Counted from the stretch's first letter, positions 35,218 through 44,302 are shown. The stretch is 64,000 nt of DNA from an uncultured Clostridia bacterium (GCA_947385955.1 CANDNA010000004.1:124001-188000), one strand, 5' to 3'. Program-made: numbers and translations. The notes: generated by a model not told the origin, from the letters alone.

Positions 35218-36153
35218 TCAGGCTTTTCCGTTGCTGCCCAATACTTCCGTAATCTTATGAGCAACTACGTCTTTTACATACTGACGGCCCACTTTGAGAT
35301 ATTCTCTGGGATCGAATTTTGCAGGATCATTCCACATCACTTCTCTGATACCTGCCGTCATAGCAAGACGTAAATCGGAGTCAATGTTGATCTTGCATAC
35401 TGCAGAACGTGCTGCTTCACGAAGCATCTCTTCCGGAATACCGATTGCATCTGCAAGGTTTCCGCCGTTTGCCTGAATGATCTTAACATATTCCTGAGAT
35501 ACAGAAGATGCTCCATGCAGAACAATGGGGAAATTAGGAAGTCTCTTGGAAACCTCTTCCAGAATGTCAAAACGAAGCTGCGGTTTCTGGCCCGGTTTGA
35601 ACTTGAAAGCGCCGTGGCTTGTTCCGATGGCAATTGCCAGGGAATCCACACCTGTACGATCTACAAACTCTTCCACTTCGTCCGGCTGTGTGTACTGTGC
35701 ATCGTCGGATGTTACCTTTACATCATCCTCAATACCTGCCAGTTTGCCCAGCTCAGCCTCTACAGTAACGCCCTTGTCATGTGCATACTCAACCACCTTC
35801 TTCGTGATGGCAATATTCTCATCAAAAGCATATTTGGAAGCATCGATCATAACAGAAGTAAATCCGCCGTCGATACAGGACTTACAAATCTCGAAATCTG
35901 CGCCATGATCCAGATGAAGTGCAATCGGAATATCATTTAACTCCAGCGCTGCCTTAACAAGATGTACCAGATATTCGTGCTGTGCATACTTTCTTGCACC
36001 TGCAGAAACCTGAAGGATGATCGGGGAGTTCAACTCTCCTGCTGCCTCTGTGATCCCCTGTACGATCTCCATGTTGTTTACATTGAAAGCGCCGATTGCG
36101 TAATGCCCTTCATATGCTTTCTTAAACATTTCTTTCGTTGTTACCAATGCCAT
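35218..36153 (-). CDS. fba: Class II fructose-bisphosphate aldolase
   Basis: Zinc-dependent aldolase of glycolysis, 311 residues. The catalytic/metal residues lie in ALHLDHGADFE (two histidines/aspartate), and VEAELGKLAG, AIGTSHGAFKF and VLHGASSVSQE are the standard class IIA-like loops. Codon use is strongly biased, as expected of a highly expressed gene. It has its own promoter (36211-36239) and terminator, so it is monocistronic. The symbol fba is used generically. Confidence 0.95.
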   Translation of the reverse strand: MALVTTKEMFKKAYEGHYAIGAFNVNNMEIVQGITEAAGELNSPIILQVSAGARKYAQHEYLVHLVKAALELNDIPIALHLDHGADFEICKSCIDGGFTSVMIDASKYAFDENIAITKKVVEYAHDKGVTVEAELGKLAGIEDDVKVTSDDAQYTQPDEVEEFVDRTGVDSLAIAIGTSHGAFKFKPGQKPQLRFDILEEVSKRLPNFPIVLHGASSVSQEYVKIIQANGGNLADAIGIPEEMLREAARSAVCKINIDSDLRLAMTAGIREVMWNDPAKFDPREYLKVGRQYVKDVVAHKITEVLGSNGKA

Positions 36154-36210
36154 ATTGCGTACCTTCCTTTCGATCTTTGTAAAATTATGATCTTTTTATT
36201 TTCACTGTTT

Positions 36211-36239
36211 ATTTTAAACTTTTTACACCGTTTTGTCCA
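36211..36239 (-). promoter_or_regulatory. Sigma-A promoter for fba
   Basis: On the minus strand, TGGACA (36234-36239), a 17-base spacer and TAAAAT (36211-36216), 58 bases before the start codon. Confidence 0.7.
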
Positions 36240-36338
36240 TATACAACTGACACATATTTTCAGAAACATTTACTGCAGATTCCCCATATGCCCTCCCCGA
36301 CATATTATAAAGTATGATGTCAGATAAGGAGTATTTTC

Positions 36339-36860
36339 ATGCAATTACAACAAACAAAACCATTACGCAAAGCGCAGCAGCCAACTCCGCGTCTTACTTT
36401 TCTTCCCCTTTTGTCAGAGGATGCCCCTGCCGCCGCTGCCTGGGTTACCGGAGGCCCCGCCAATCCGCAGATCAGCGGACTGGTGAAATTTTATCCTACG
36501 CCCTATGGCGGCGCATTGGTGGAAGCGGAGTTTTTCGGTCTTCCCAATCTTTCCACCCCCGGCTCCGCCGATTATTATGCGCTGCACATTCATGAATTCG
36601 GAGACTGTTCCGACTCATTCCGGCATACCGGCGACCACTATAATCCCGCTTCCCGGCCTCATCCCTTCCATGCAGGCGATCTGCCGCCTCTGCTGTCCAA
36701 TCAGGGCTATGCCTGGACCGCTTTCTATGACAAGCGTTTTTCCATCAACGATATCATAGGGCGCTCCGTCGTACTCCATACCCACAGAGATGACTTTACG
36801 TCCCAGCCCTCCGGTGATTCCGGAACCAAAATCGGCTGCGGCGTCATCCGGGCTATTTAA
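36339..36860 (+). CDS. Cu/Zn-type superoxide dismutase family protein, no signal peptide
   Basis: 173 residues of the SodC family. All metal ligands are in place: H83 and H85 (HIHEFGDC), bridging H100 (GDHYNP), H108, H111 and D114 (HPFHAGD), and H147 (VVLHTHRDDF); C90 and C167 could form the usual disulfide, and QPSGDSGTKIGCGVI closes the fold. There is no signal peptide, whereas most bacterial SodC proteins are exported, so the protein would be cytosolic. The start follows AAGGAG. It converges on and overlaps the NUDIX gene by 8 bases at the 3' ends. Confidence 0.87.
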   Translation: MQLQQTKPLRKAQQPTPRLTFLPLLSEDAPAAAAWVTGGPANPQISGLVKFYPTPYGGALVEAEFFGLPNLSTPGSADYYALHIHEFGDCSDSFRHTGDHYNPASRPHPFHAGDLPPLLSNQGYAWTAFYDKRFSINDIIGRSVVLHTHRDDFTSQPSGDSGTKIGCGVIRAI

Positions 36861-37431
36861 AACTGCCCTGTTTCCACTGCTTCAGCTTCTGATTCAGCTT
36901 TTTATAAATCCGTTCCTGAAACCAGGGCTCTGTGGACGCCTCCACGGCTCCATCCGGCGTAAACCATGCCACCCCGCTGTTTTCATCCGGTTTGACCGAA
37001 AGCGCTGCCTGATCGTCTGCCTCCAGCAGATAAGTTACATTCAGATGCAGATGGGAAGGCACATAAACTCCGTTCTTTTCATGTCCGTCCACAGTCAGTA
37101 TCTCCAGAGAAAAAATCTCCTCTGAGAGCGGCGTCACGGCCCTGATGCCGCTCTCCTCTCTGACTTCCCGCACAGCCACCGAAAGCAGGTCTTTCTCACC
37201 ATCCGCATGTCCGCCCAGCCAGGACCAGGAATCATAAATATTATGATAGGCCATCAAAACCCGATCCCCCGCAGGATTGACCACCCAGGCCGATGCCGTC
37301 ATATGGGCAGCCCTGTTTTCCCGCAAAAAAATATGGTCCTGATGAAGGGCCCGCAGCAGTTCCTCCCGGTCCGCCTCTTCCTGTGCATTCCATGCACGGT
37401 ATGCCCTGATCTGTTCTTTTATTGTGTTCAT
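36853..37431 (-). CDS. NUDIX hydrolase
   Basis: 192 residues. The Nudix box reads GGHADGE, seven residues, then REVREESGI, fitting GX5EX7REUXEEXGU. The N-terminal helix region (ENRAAHMTASAWVV) and the later VPSHLHLNVTYLLE resemble the class of NUDIX proteins of about 180-200 residues in Lachnospiraceae whose substrate is unknown. Its 3' end overlaps the sodC-like gene by 8 bases on the opposite strand. Confidence 0.88.
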   Translation of the reverse strand: MNTIKEQIRAYRAWNAQEEADREELLRALHQDHIFLRENRAAHMTASAWVVNPAGDRVLMAYHNIYDSWSWLGGHADGEKDLLSVAVREVREESGIRAVTPLSEEIFSLEILTVDGHEKNGVYVPSHLHLNVTYLLEADDQAALSVKPDENSGVAWFTPDGAVEASTEPWFQERIYKKLNQKLKQWKQGSFK

Positions 37432-37504
37432 CCTCCGTACCTTCTTTCCGCTTTTTTTCTGTCAGATTAAGCCTGTCGGGATATCAAGGCTCTCTTCATT
37501 TTCC

Positions 37505-39355
37505 TTATCCTCCCTGCTTCTCCCCCGCTTCGAATGCCGCAATACAGGCCAGAAAGCGTTCGCCATATTTCCCATACTTATATTCCCCCACACCGGCCAC
37601 CGCCAGCATTTCCTGCTTGGACCCCGGCCTGGCAATACACATATGCGTCAGTGTTTTATCAGAGAAAACCATATAAGGCGGCACCTTTTCTTCCCTGGCC
37701 AGCTCCATACGCACTGCACGGAGTTTTTCAAACAGGCTTCCGTCTCCTTGAACGCTCTGCCGCTTCTCTGTCTTTTTCCCGGCCTTTTCTGTCTCTCTGG
37801 CCAGCTTCATCCAAATCCGTTCCCTGCCCTCCAGTACATCCTGTGCCTTCTGTGTCAGTTTCACTACCCCATAGGCATCGTCTGTCACAGACAGATATCC
37901 CTGCATCTGCAGGGACTGCATCATCTGACGCAGCCGGAATATTGACGTTTTTGCCAGCTCACCATAACAGGGATTGGCAGTCAGCCCATAGCTGCGTATT
38001 TTGGCAGTGGAAGCGCCCCTGACCGTATCCAGAATCACGGCAGTCCCGTACCTCTGCCCGCCGGACCTGATACATTCCAACAGCGTGCAGGCAGTATCCG
38101 TCACATCCACATCCTCAAACTGTGTCAGACAGTTGGAACAATTACCGCAGTAATGGCTTTTGTACTCTCCGAAATACCGCAGGATATACTCCCTCAGACA
38201 ATCGTTGGTAAAGCAGTAATAAGTCATTTTTTTCAGCCGCTGTCTGTCACGCTCTGTTACAATCTCCCTCGTCGCCTCATCCAGTTCCTGATTGTCCCTG
38301 TTGTGGTCAATAAACAACTGATTGGTGGCCACATCCTGCCCGCTGTAATAAAGAATACACTGTGCAGGCTCCCCGTCCCGGCCGGCCCGGCCGGCTTCCT
38401 GATAATAGGACTCCGGATTTTTGGGCATTCCATAATGCAGTACAAACCTTACATTGCTCTTATCTATTCCCATACCAAAGGCATTGGTGGCAACGATCAC
38501 CGGGATCCGGTCATAGATAAAATCATCCTGATTTTTTCTCCGTTCTCCGTCCTCCAGCCCCGCATGATACCGGGTAGCCGAAAAGCCGTCCCTGATCAGC
38601 CGTCCGCAGACTTCTTCCACCTGTTTCCTTGTCAGGCAGTAAATGATGCCGCTCTCCTCCCGATGTGTTTCCAGATAATTCCGGATCGCGCCGTATCTGT
38701 CTCTGACTGTCATCACGCCGAAATACAGGTTGCTGCGGTCAAATCCGGTAGATACCGCCGCCGGATCCTGTAATTGCAGAATCTTTATGATATCTTCCCG
38801 TACCTCTTTTGTGGCTGTGGCCGTAAAAGCGCTGACAATGGGACGTACCGGTAATTGGGCTGTAAATTCCACGATCTTTAAGTAACTGGGCCTGAAATCC
38901 TGCCCCCACTGAGAGACGCAGTGGGCTTCATCCACTGCTATCATACTGATCTTTGTATGTAAGGCAAAGTCCAGAAACTCCGATGTCATCAACCGCTCCG
39001 GCGCCACATAAATAATCGGATATCTGCCCCCTCTGGCCAGGCCAAGCGCTTTATGGTACTGACCGGGTGTCAGGGAGCTGTTCAGGAAGGCAGCGTGGAT
39101 ACCTGCCTGGTTCAGGCCTGCCACCTGATCTTTCATCAGGGAAATCAGCGGTGAAACCACCAGCGTAATCCCTTCCATCAACAGCGCCGGAATCTGATAG
39201 CACAGCGATTTTCCCGCTCCTGTCGGCATGACCCCCAGCACATCCCTGCCTTCCAGAATATTATCAATCAGCATTTCCTGAGCGTCCCGGAAAGTATCAT
39301 ATCCGAAGTACTTCTTTAAAATTTTATATTTCTCTGTTGCTGCCACTTTGTCCAT
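37505..39355 (-). CDS. recQ: ATP-dependent DNA helicase RecQ
   Basis: 3'-5' DNA helicase of 616 residues. Walker A is MPTGAGKSLCYQIPAL, the Walker B box is VDEAHCVSQWGQDFRP, and motif V/VI is GMGIDKSNVRFVLHYGMP...QEAGRAGRDG. A four-cysteine zinc site (YCFTNDC then YCGNCSNC) leads into the RQC winged helix, and a C-terminal HRDC domain (KTLTHMCIARPGSKQEMLAVAGVGEYKYGKYG, abbreviated) completes the classic E. coli-like architecture. It is separated from its neighbours by short gaps. Confidence 0.95.
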   Translation of the reverse strand: MDKVAATEKYKILKKYFGYDTFRDAQEMLIDNILEGRDVLGVMPTGAGKSLCYQIPALLMEGITLVVSPLISLMKDQVAGLNQAGIHAAFLNSSLTPGQYHKALGLARGGRYPIIYVAPERLMTSEFLDFALHTKISMIAVDEAHCVSQWGQDFRPSYLKIVEFTAQLPVRPIVSAFTATATKEVREDIIKILQLQDPAAVSTGFDRSNLYFGVMTVRDRYGAIRNYLETHREESGIIYCLTRKQVEEVCGRLIRDGFSATRYHAGLEDGERRKNQDDFIYDRIPVIVATNAFGMGIDKSNVRFVLHYGMPKNPESYYQEAGRAGRDGEPAQCILYYSGQDVATNQLFIDHNRDNQELDEATREIVTERDRQRLKKMTYYCFTNDCLREYILRYFGEYKSHYCGNCSNCLTQFEDVDVTDTACTLLECIRSGGQRYGTAVILDTVRGASTAKIRSYGLTANPCYGELAKTSIFRLRQMMQSLQMQGYLSVTDDAYGVVKLTQKAQDVLEGRERIWMKLARETEKAGKKTEKRQSVQGDGSLFEKLRAVRMELAREEKVPPYMVFSDKTLTHMCIARPGSKQEMLAVAGVGEYKYGKYGERFLACIAAFEAGEKQGG

Positions 39356-39576
39356 ATCCGCTTAAACAGAAATCATTCTGCCTCCTTGTTTTTCTGCAAA
39401 CAGCTTTTCTGCTGCCAAAGATTTTTATCATAAAATCTGCCACCTTTCAAACCTGTGTCAACACTGTTGTCACAAACATAACACTCCTGTTCCCTGCAGG
39501 ATGCACTTATTTTATCACGAAACAGCGCCATTTTCCATACGAATCCATAAGATCAATCTGTACAGTCAATTCCCTG

Positions 39577-39605
39577 TTGCATCTTTTCCCCAACCGTGAT
39601 ACGAT
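39577..39605 (+). promoter_or_regulatory. Sigma-A promoter for the ECF S component-coaBC unit
   Basis: TTGCAT (39577-39582), a 17-base spacer and TACGAT (39600-39605). The rest of the 319-base gap between recQ and the ECF gene holds the palindrome at 39626 and no recognisable gene. Confidence 0.65.
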
Positions 39606-39625
39606 AAGCCCGTATTGTATCTTCA

Positions 39626-39640
39626 TGTGTGATTCACACA
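39626..39640. promoter_or_regulatory. Perfect palindrome, putative operator before the ECF S component
   Basis: TGTGTGATTCACACA, a 15-bp palindrome (7-bp arms, one central base), lying 20-35 bases downstream of the predicted -10 box and 35 bases before the start codon. This position suits repression of transcription. No regulator is recognised; a pantothenate/CoA-responsive factor is a guess from gene context. Confidence 0.55.
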
Positions 39641-39674
39641 AATCAGAAGAATGATAACAGGAGGAAAACTGAAT

Positions 39675-40349
39675 ATGAACAACACAAAAAAAGGAACCGG
39701 CTGGATGGTTCGTGTCGCACTTCTGGTGGCAATCGTTATCCTTTTGGCAAATACGCCTCTGGGAATGATACAGCTCCCTATCATCAAGGCGACAACGGTA
39801 CACATTCCGGTCATCATTGGCGCAATTTTACTGGGACCTCTGGCAGGGGCCATACTGGGAGCGGTTTTTGGAATCTGCTCCATGCTGAGCAATACCTATG
39901 CTCCTACCCTGCTGTCCTTTGCCTTTTCGCCCTTTATGAGCACCACCGGCCTGTCCGGCGCGGTGAAAGCGCTCTGGATTTCCATAGGATGCCGTATTCT
40001 GATCGGCGTCGTGGCGGGCTGGCTCTGGATCGGTCTGAAAAAAATAAAATGCCCTAAAATACTGGGATATGGTCTCTGCGGCTTTGCAGGCTCCATGACC
40101 AATACCATTACGGTTATGGGCAGCATCTACTTCCTGCTGGCCCAGCAGTATGCACAGGCCAGGGAAGTGGCAGTCAGTGCCGTTTTCGGTCTGGTGATCG
40201 GAACCGTCACAGCTTCCGGTATTCCGGAAGCCATCTGCGCAACCATCCTTGTGGCTTTGATTACAAAAGCCCTGGCCGCTGCCAGAGTATTTGACATCAA
40301 AACACCGGCGGCTGCCCGCAAAACGCCCAACATAACAGCACAGAAATAA
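39675..40349 (+). CDS. ECF transporter S component, probably for pantothenate
   Basis: Substrate-binding membrane protein of an energy-coupling-factor importer, 224 residues with six hydrophobic segments. The region ATTVHIPVIIGAILLGP and the glycine-rich GAILGAVFGICSM match the PanT-like group. The gene directly precedes coaBC (19 bases), which supports pantothenate as substrate; this is context-based. The shared EcfA/A'/T module is not in the window. The start follows GGAGG. Confidence 0.75.
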   Translation: MNNTKKGTGWMVRVALLVAIVILLANTPLGMIQLPIIKATTVHIPVIIGAILLGPLAGAILGAVFGICSMLSNTYAPTLLSFAFSPFMSTTGLSGAVKALWISIGCRILIGVVAGWLWIGLKKIKCPKILGYGLCGFAGSMTNTITVMGSIYFLLAQQYAQAREVAVSAVFGLVIGTVTASGIPEAICATILVALITKALAAARVFDIKTPAAARKTPNITAQK

Positions 40350-40368
40350 TTTCAGGCAGGAGCAGCTT

Positions 40369-41574
40369 ATGATATTCACCGGCAAAAAAATCATTCTTGG
40401 CGTATCCGGGAGCATCGCCGCCTATAAAATCGCATCGCTGGCAAGCATGCTGAAAAAACAGGGCGCCGATATCACAGTCATTATGACGGAAAACGCTGCC
40501 AATTTCATCAATCCCATTACCTTCGAAACGCTGACAGGCAACAAATGTCTGACAGATACTTTTGACCGTAATTTTGAATTTAACGTGGAGCATGTGGCAC
40601 TGGCAAAGCAGGCAGAGATCTTTCTGCTTGCTCCTGCTTCCGCCAATGTCATCGGCAAAATCGCCAACGGCATTGCAGACGATATGCTGACCACCACATA
40701 TCTGGCATGCCAGTGTCCCAAAATCGTTGCGCCTGCCATGAACACCCGCATGTACCGTAATCCCATTCTGCAGGACAATCTGGAAAAATGCCGGCGCTAT
40801 GGGATGGAGATTCTGACACCGTCGTCAGGATATCTGGCCTGCGGGGATGTGGGCGACGGCAAAATGCCGGAACCGGAGGTTTTGTATGATGCCATCCTGC
40901 ATGCCATTGCCTGCAAAAAAGATATGCAGGGCCTGAACGTACTGGTAACGGCAGGCCCCACACTGGAGGCTATCGATCCGGTGCGTTTTATCAGCAACCA
41001 TTCCACCGGTAAGATGGGATATGCCATTGCCAGACAGTGTATGCTCCGCGGCGCAGAGGTTACTCTGATTTCCGGACCTACAGGTCTGTCCGTTCCCCCT
41101 TACCTGACCTGTGTTCCCGTGGTATCCGCCAGGGACATGTTCGAAGCAGTGACTGACATCGCCTCATCTCAGGATATTATCATCAAGGCGGCGGCCGTGG
41201 CAGACTATCGCCCTGCATCTGCGGCTCCGGAAAAGGTCAAAAAATCAGAGGATGCGCTCTCTCTGTCTCTGACCCGTACCGACGATATTCTGGGATATCT
41301 GGGACAGCATAAGAAAAACGGACAGTTTCTCTGCGGCTTTTCGATGGAGACAGAACATCTGGTGGAACATTCCAGAGCCAAACTGGAACGGAAAAACCTG
41401 GATATGATCGTTGCCAACAATCTGAAAACAAAAGGCGCCGGATTCGGCACCGATACCAATGTGGTGACATTGATCACCAAAGACAGCCTGACGGAGCTTC
41501 CCATCATGCAAAAAGAAGAAGTAGCCCGTCAGCTCATAGATACAATACTGGAAATGAGAACACATACATTATAA
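40369..41574 (+). CDS. coaBC: Bifunctional phosphopantothenoylcysteine decarboxylase / phosphopantothenate--cysteine ligase
   Basis: Carries out the two steps of coenzyme A synthesis from phosphopantothenate to phosphopantetheine. Of 401 residues, the N-terminal half (CoaC, flavin-dependent) has GVSGSIAAYK, PASANVIGKIANGIADDM and APAMNTRMYRNP. The C-terminal half (CoaB) starts at LNVLVTAGPTLEAIDPVRFISN with NHSTGKMGYA. It is co-transcribed with the ECF gene, so pantothenate uptake and use are coupled. Confidence 0.95.
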   Translation: MIFTGKKIILGVSGSIAAYKIASLASMLKKQGADITVIMTENAANFINPITFETLTGNKCLTDTFDRNFEFNVEHVALAKQAEIFLLAPASANVIGKIANGIADDMLTTTYLACQCPKIVAPAMNTRMYRNPILQDNLEKCRRYGMEILTPSSGYLACGDVGDGKMPEPEVLYDAILHAIACKKDMQGLNVLVTAGPTLEAIDPVRFISNHSTGKMGYAIARQCMLRGAEVTLISGPTGLSVPPYLTCVPVVSARDMFEAVTDIASSQDIIIKAAAVADYRPASAAPEKVKKSEDALSLSLTRTDDILGYLGQHKKNGQFLCGFSMETEHLVEHSRAKLERKNLDMIVANNLKTKGAGFGTDTNVVTLITKDSLTELPIMQKEEVARQLIDTILEMRTHTL

Positions 41575-41577
41575 GCG

Positions 41578-41604
41578 GCCAGCGCCTTCGGGCGCTGGCT
41601 TTTG
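41578..41604 (+). terminator. Terminator after coaBC
   Basis: A 9-bp stem GCCAGCGCC / GGCGCTGGC with a small loop, followed by TTTTGCTTT on the plus strand. Confidence 0.85.
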
Positions 41605-41634
41605 CTTTATCCAAACTGCCTTTTGCCCGCTGTT

Positions 41635-42120
41635 TCAGGAATGCCCCTCTTTTTCATATCCTTTACACACATCCACCCATCCTGCGTAACCGGAGTACTT
41701 CTCCAGTTCCGGAATGGTAACTTCTATTGCACTGTTTGCGCTGCCGCAGGCCGGAAATACCGTATCAAACCGCCGCAAAGACACATCCAGCCAGACAGAG
41801 ACACCCTCATTTACCGCAAACGGACAGACACCGCCCACCGCATGTCCTGTCAGGCTTTCCGCTTCTGTCGGTGAAAGCATCTTTGCCTTTGCGCCAAACT
41901 GCGCCTTGTATTTGGGATTGTCAATTTTGGCATCCCCGGCTGCCACCACCAAAATCACGCGGCCGTTTGCCGTAAAAGAAAGTGTTTTGGCAATCCGCTG
42001 CGGCGCACAGTGCAGCGCGGCGGCAGCCAGCTCCACGGTGGCGCTGGACACATCAAATTCCTGTATCCTGTCTTCTATCCCATATGTTTCAAAATAGTTT
42101 CTGACCCGTTCGATTGACAT
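41635..42120 (-). CDS. YbaK/EbsC-family protein (aminoacyl-tRNA deacylase)
   Basis: 161 residues of the YbaK/ProX tRNA-editing superfamily, free-standing hydrolases of mischarged prolyl-tRNA and related species. The motif QRIAKTLSF with the conserved lysine, VVAAGDAKID, and GHAVGGVCPFAV are typical of YbaK. The start (AAAGGAG, 7 bases) lies within the end of the upstream ydcF-like gene (46-base overlap). With LysR and ydcF it forms one operon. Substrate specificity is unknown. Confidence 0.85.
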   Translation of the reverse strand: MSIERVRNYFETYGIEDRIQEFDVSSATVELAAAALHCAPQRIAKTLSFTANGRVILVVAAGDAKIDNPKYKAQFGAKAKMLSPTEAESLTGHAVGGVCPFAVNEGVSVWLDVSLRRFDTVFPACGSANSAIEVTIPELEKYSGYAGWVDVCKGYEKEGHS

Positions 42121-43007
42121 ATTTCTTCTCCTTTTGTTTCTCTGGAAGCGTATGCCGGATTTGCTTTCCGGACAGCTTCTCCATACTCTTTTTTTAATTC
42201 TTCAAATGCAAGATTCACTTCCTGGGGAATCTCCACATGGGCTATGAAATTTTTTCCATTGGGACCATACCCGTCCGCGTTGTTGGCAAGTCTTGGAATC
42301 TCTCCCATCAGCAGATTCACATATCTGTCGATTTCCCACATGCCATGTATCGTTTCCTGATAGGCCAACCGATTGCTGCGAACGGCCACCTCTGCTTTAT
42401 ATGCAGCAAAATTGATGATTGTGATATCCTCAGATACATACTTGCGAAGTCCCGCTTCCATCCTGTACTGCATGGTTGCGTCCTGACACAAAATGATACT
42501 GCGGAAAGCAATCTTATGCGCCTTCAGCAAAGCAAGCAGGTTCGTAATATTATTGCCGCAGTTTGTTGACTGCGTTTCCAGATAATCCGCTTTCAGCCCG
42601 TACACGGTTTCCAGATATCTGCCGAATACCTCCGCCTCCGTCAGCTCTGCTGTTATCATCGGCAGCTCTTCCTGCACCTTTTGGCGCAATGTCTCTGTTG
42701 TATGCCCCACTCCCCCGACAATTATATACTGCTTTGCAATCCCATTTTTCATAGCCTGTGCAAGCACATCCCCTCCGCACAGAACACTGCCGCCAAATAA
42801 AACCATAACATCGGCCTGCCGGAATCCATATGTATTCTCCAGACTGTCAGACGTCAGCGATTCCACATCCCGCTTACCGCAAAAACGCCCCAAAATATTT
42901 ATGTTCTCTGCTGTCTCTTCCTTCCTCAATACCGCTTCTCCTTTCAGGGATTCTTTACTTTGGATTTCCCTGTACCATGACCATGCTCCCCGCTGCATCT
43001 CAGTCAC
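42075..43007 (-). CDS. YdcF-like DUF218 protein
   Basis: 310 residues; a clear homologue of E. coli YdcF: VMVLFGGSVLCGGD, an IIVGGVGHTTETLR loop, LETQSTNCGNNI, and near the C-terminus GEIPRLANNADGYGPNG with FIAHVEIPQEV. YdcF binds S-adenosylmethionine in vitro, but its role is unknown. It overlaps the LysR gene by 4 bases at its start and the ybaK-like gene by 46 bases at its end. Confidence 0.85.
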   Translation of the reverse strand: MTEMQRGAWSWYREIQSKESLKGEAVLRKEETAENINILGRFCGKRDVESLTSDSLENTYGFRQADVMVLFGGSVLCGGDVLAQAMKNGIAKQYIIVGGVGHTTETLRQKVQEELPMITAELTEAEVFGRYLETVYGLKADYLETQSTNCGNNITNLLALLKAHKIAFRSIILCQDATMQYRMEAGLRKYVSEDITIINFAAYKAEVAVRSNRLAYQETIHGMWEIDRYVNLLMGEIPRLANNADGYGPNGKNFIAHVEIPQEVNLAFEELKKEYGEAVRKANPAYASRETKGEEICQSNGSETILKHMG

Positions 43008-43882
43008 AGCGGCCGCTCCCGATAGCCAATATATTCCGTAAACCGTTTTACTGCCAGAGAGCTGTTTTTCTTACTCCGCAAGGCAAACCCGATATTACGG
43101 AAAGCCGGAACATCCAATTCTTTCGTTATCACTTTATAAGGGACACGCTGTAATATAAGCTCCGGCAGTATACTGATGCCCAAACCGCTTTCCACCATAG
43201 ACATAATAGCGTAATCATCCCAGATTGTAAAATGTATTTTCGGAAAAACATCACATCTTTCAAAAATCTCTGATATTTCAGCTTTCGCCCCTTTTTCCAA
43301 CAGCATAAAAGGATACTCCGAAAGGGCCTTCACCGGAAAACGGCCGCAGTCTGCAAGCGGATGGTTCTTCGGCAATACAACAAGTAATTTATCCTGTTCC
43401 AAAAAGCTGGTTTCCAGATCAGGCTGAGCAGGCAGACGCAGAAACCCGCAGTCAACTCTCCCTTCCAGTATCCAGTTTTCTATTTCCGTGTAGTCCCCCA
43501 ACAGCAGCTCATAATCTATGTTCGGATAATCCATCTGAAACCTTTTTATGATACCAGGCAGCCAGTGTGCGGCCACACTGGAAAATGTACCTATTCTGAT
43601 CATGCCGGATCTGAGACCGTTCAGTTCATCCACCTGTGTCTGTAATTTTTCGTATTCCTCACAGACATTTTGGGCATAAGGCAGCAATGCCAGACCATCT
43701 GAGGTCAGACGCACTCCGGATCTGCTGCGCTCAAGAAGCGACAGTCTCCATTCCTTTTCCAGATCATTTATCATCCGACTGATTCCCGATTGAGAATAAT
43801 GCAGTCTTTCGGCGGCTTTTGTAAAACTTCCATACTCAACCGTCTTTACAAAAGCCAGATATTTCTGAATATTTACATCCAT
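43004..43882 (-). CDS. LysR-family transcriptional regulator
   Basis: 292 residues. The N-terminal winged helix-turn-helix (residues ~5-65) has TVEYGSFTKAAERLHYSQSGISRMI, and the C-terminal effector domain begins near GMIRIGTFSSVAAHW. It heads the LysR-YdcF-YbaK operon; the next gene overlaps it by 4 bases. The inducer and targets are unknown. Divergent from it is a decayed ProX-like gene, a possible former target. Confidence 0.88.
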   Translation of the reverse strand: MDVNIQKYLAFVKTVEYGSFTKAAERLHYSQSGISRMINDLEKEWRLSLLERSRSGVRLTSDGLALLPYAQNVCEEYEKLQTQVDELNGLRSGMIRIGTFSSVAAHWLPGIIKRFQMDYPNIDYELLLGDYTEIENWILEGRVDCGFLRLPAQPDLETSFLEQDKLLVVLPKNHPLADCGRFPVKALSEYPFMLLEKGAKAEISEIFERCDVFPKIHFTIWDDYAIMSMVESGLGISILPELILQRVPYKVITKELDVPAFRNIGFALRSKKNSSLAVKRFTEYIGYRERPL

Positions 43883-43982
43883 CCTTTTCTTCCTTTCAAC
43901 ACATCCTTTTGCATATGTCAGGTATCAGACTCCATACAGATGCAAACCATGTATTTTATATTTGATTTTATCATGTTTAAGT

Positions 43983-44279
43983 AAGCCCTTTTGCTCCAAA
44001 AACTTCAGCAATGCATTGGGCGTTTCCCTGGTTTCCTTCGCGCCCGCACAGCTTCTGGAAACAATGCTGGGCACTAAAATCGGGGCCGCAACCATTTTCA
44101 GCGCCATATTGGATCCGCAAAACACAGTACAGATTGTCCTGGACAAAGATGTGGTCCGTTCCCAGTGGTATGGCTGCAGCGATGGGATAACCACAAGCTA
44201 CATGAAAATAAAAACAGAATATGTTACAAACACATTCCTGCAATTTGTAAAACATATTCCGTCCATTATCGAAGTATAA
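43983..44279 (+). pseudogene. 5'-truncated ProX-like (prolyl-tRNA deacylase) remnant
   Basis: The frame encodes only the C-terminal half of a ProX/PrdX-type YbaK-superfamily protein: SNALGVSLVSFA, LGTKIGAATIFSAILD, then VQIVLDKDVVRSQWYG and the ITTSYMKIKTEYV ending. About 80 N-terminal residues are missing and no ribosome-binding site or start is present at the front. It is therefore a remnant. It lies in the same stretch as the deleted proB and HAD genes. Confidence 0.7.
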
Positions 44280-44302
44280 AATCTGAAGGGAAGGAGAAAA
44301 TT

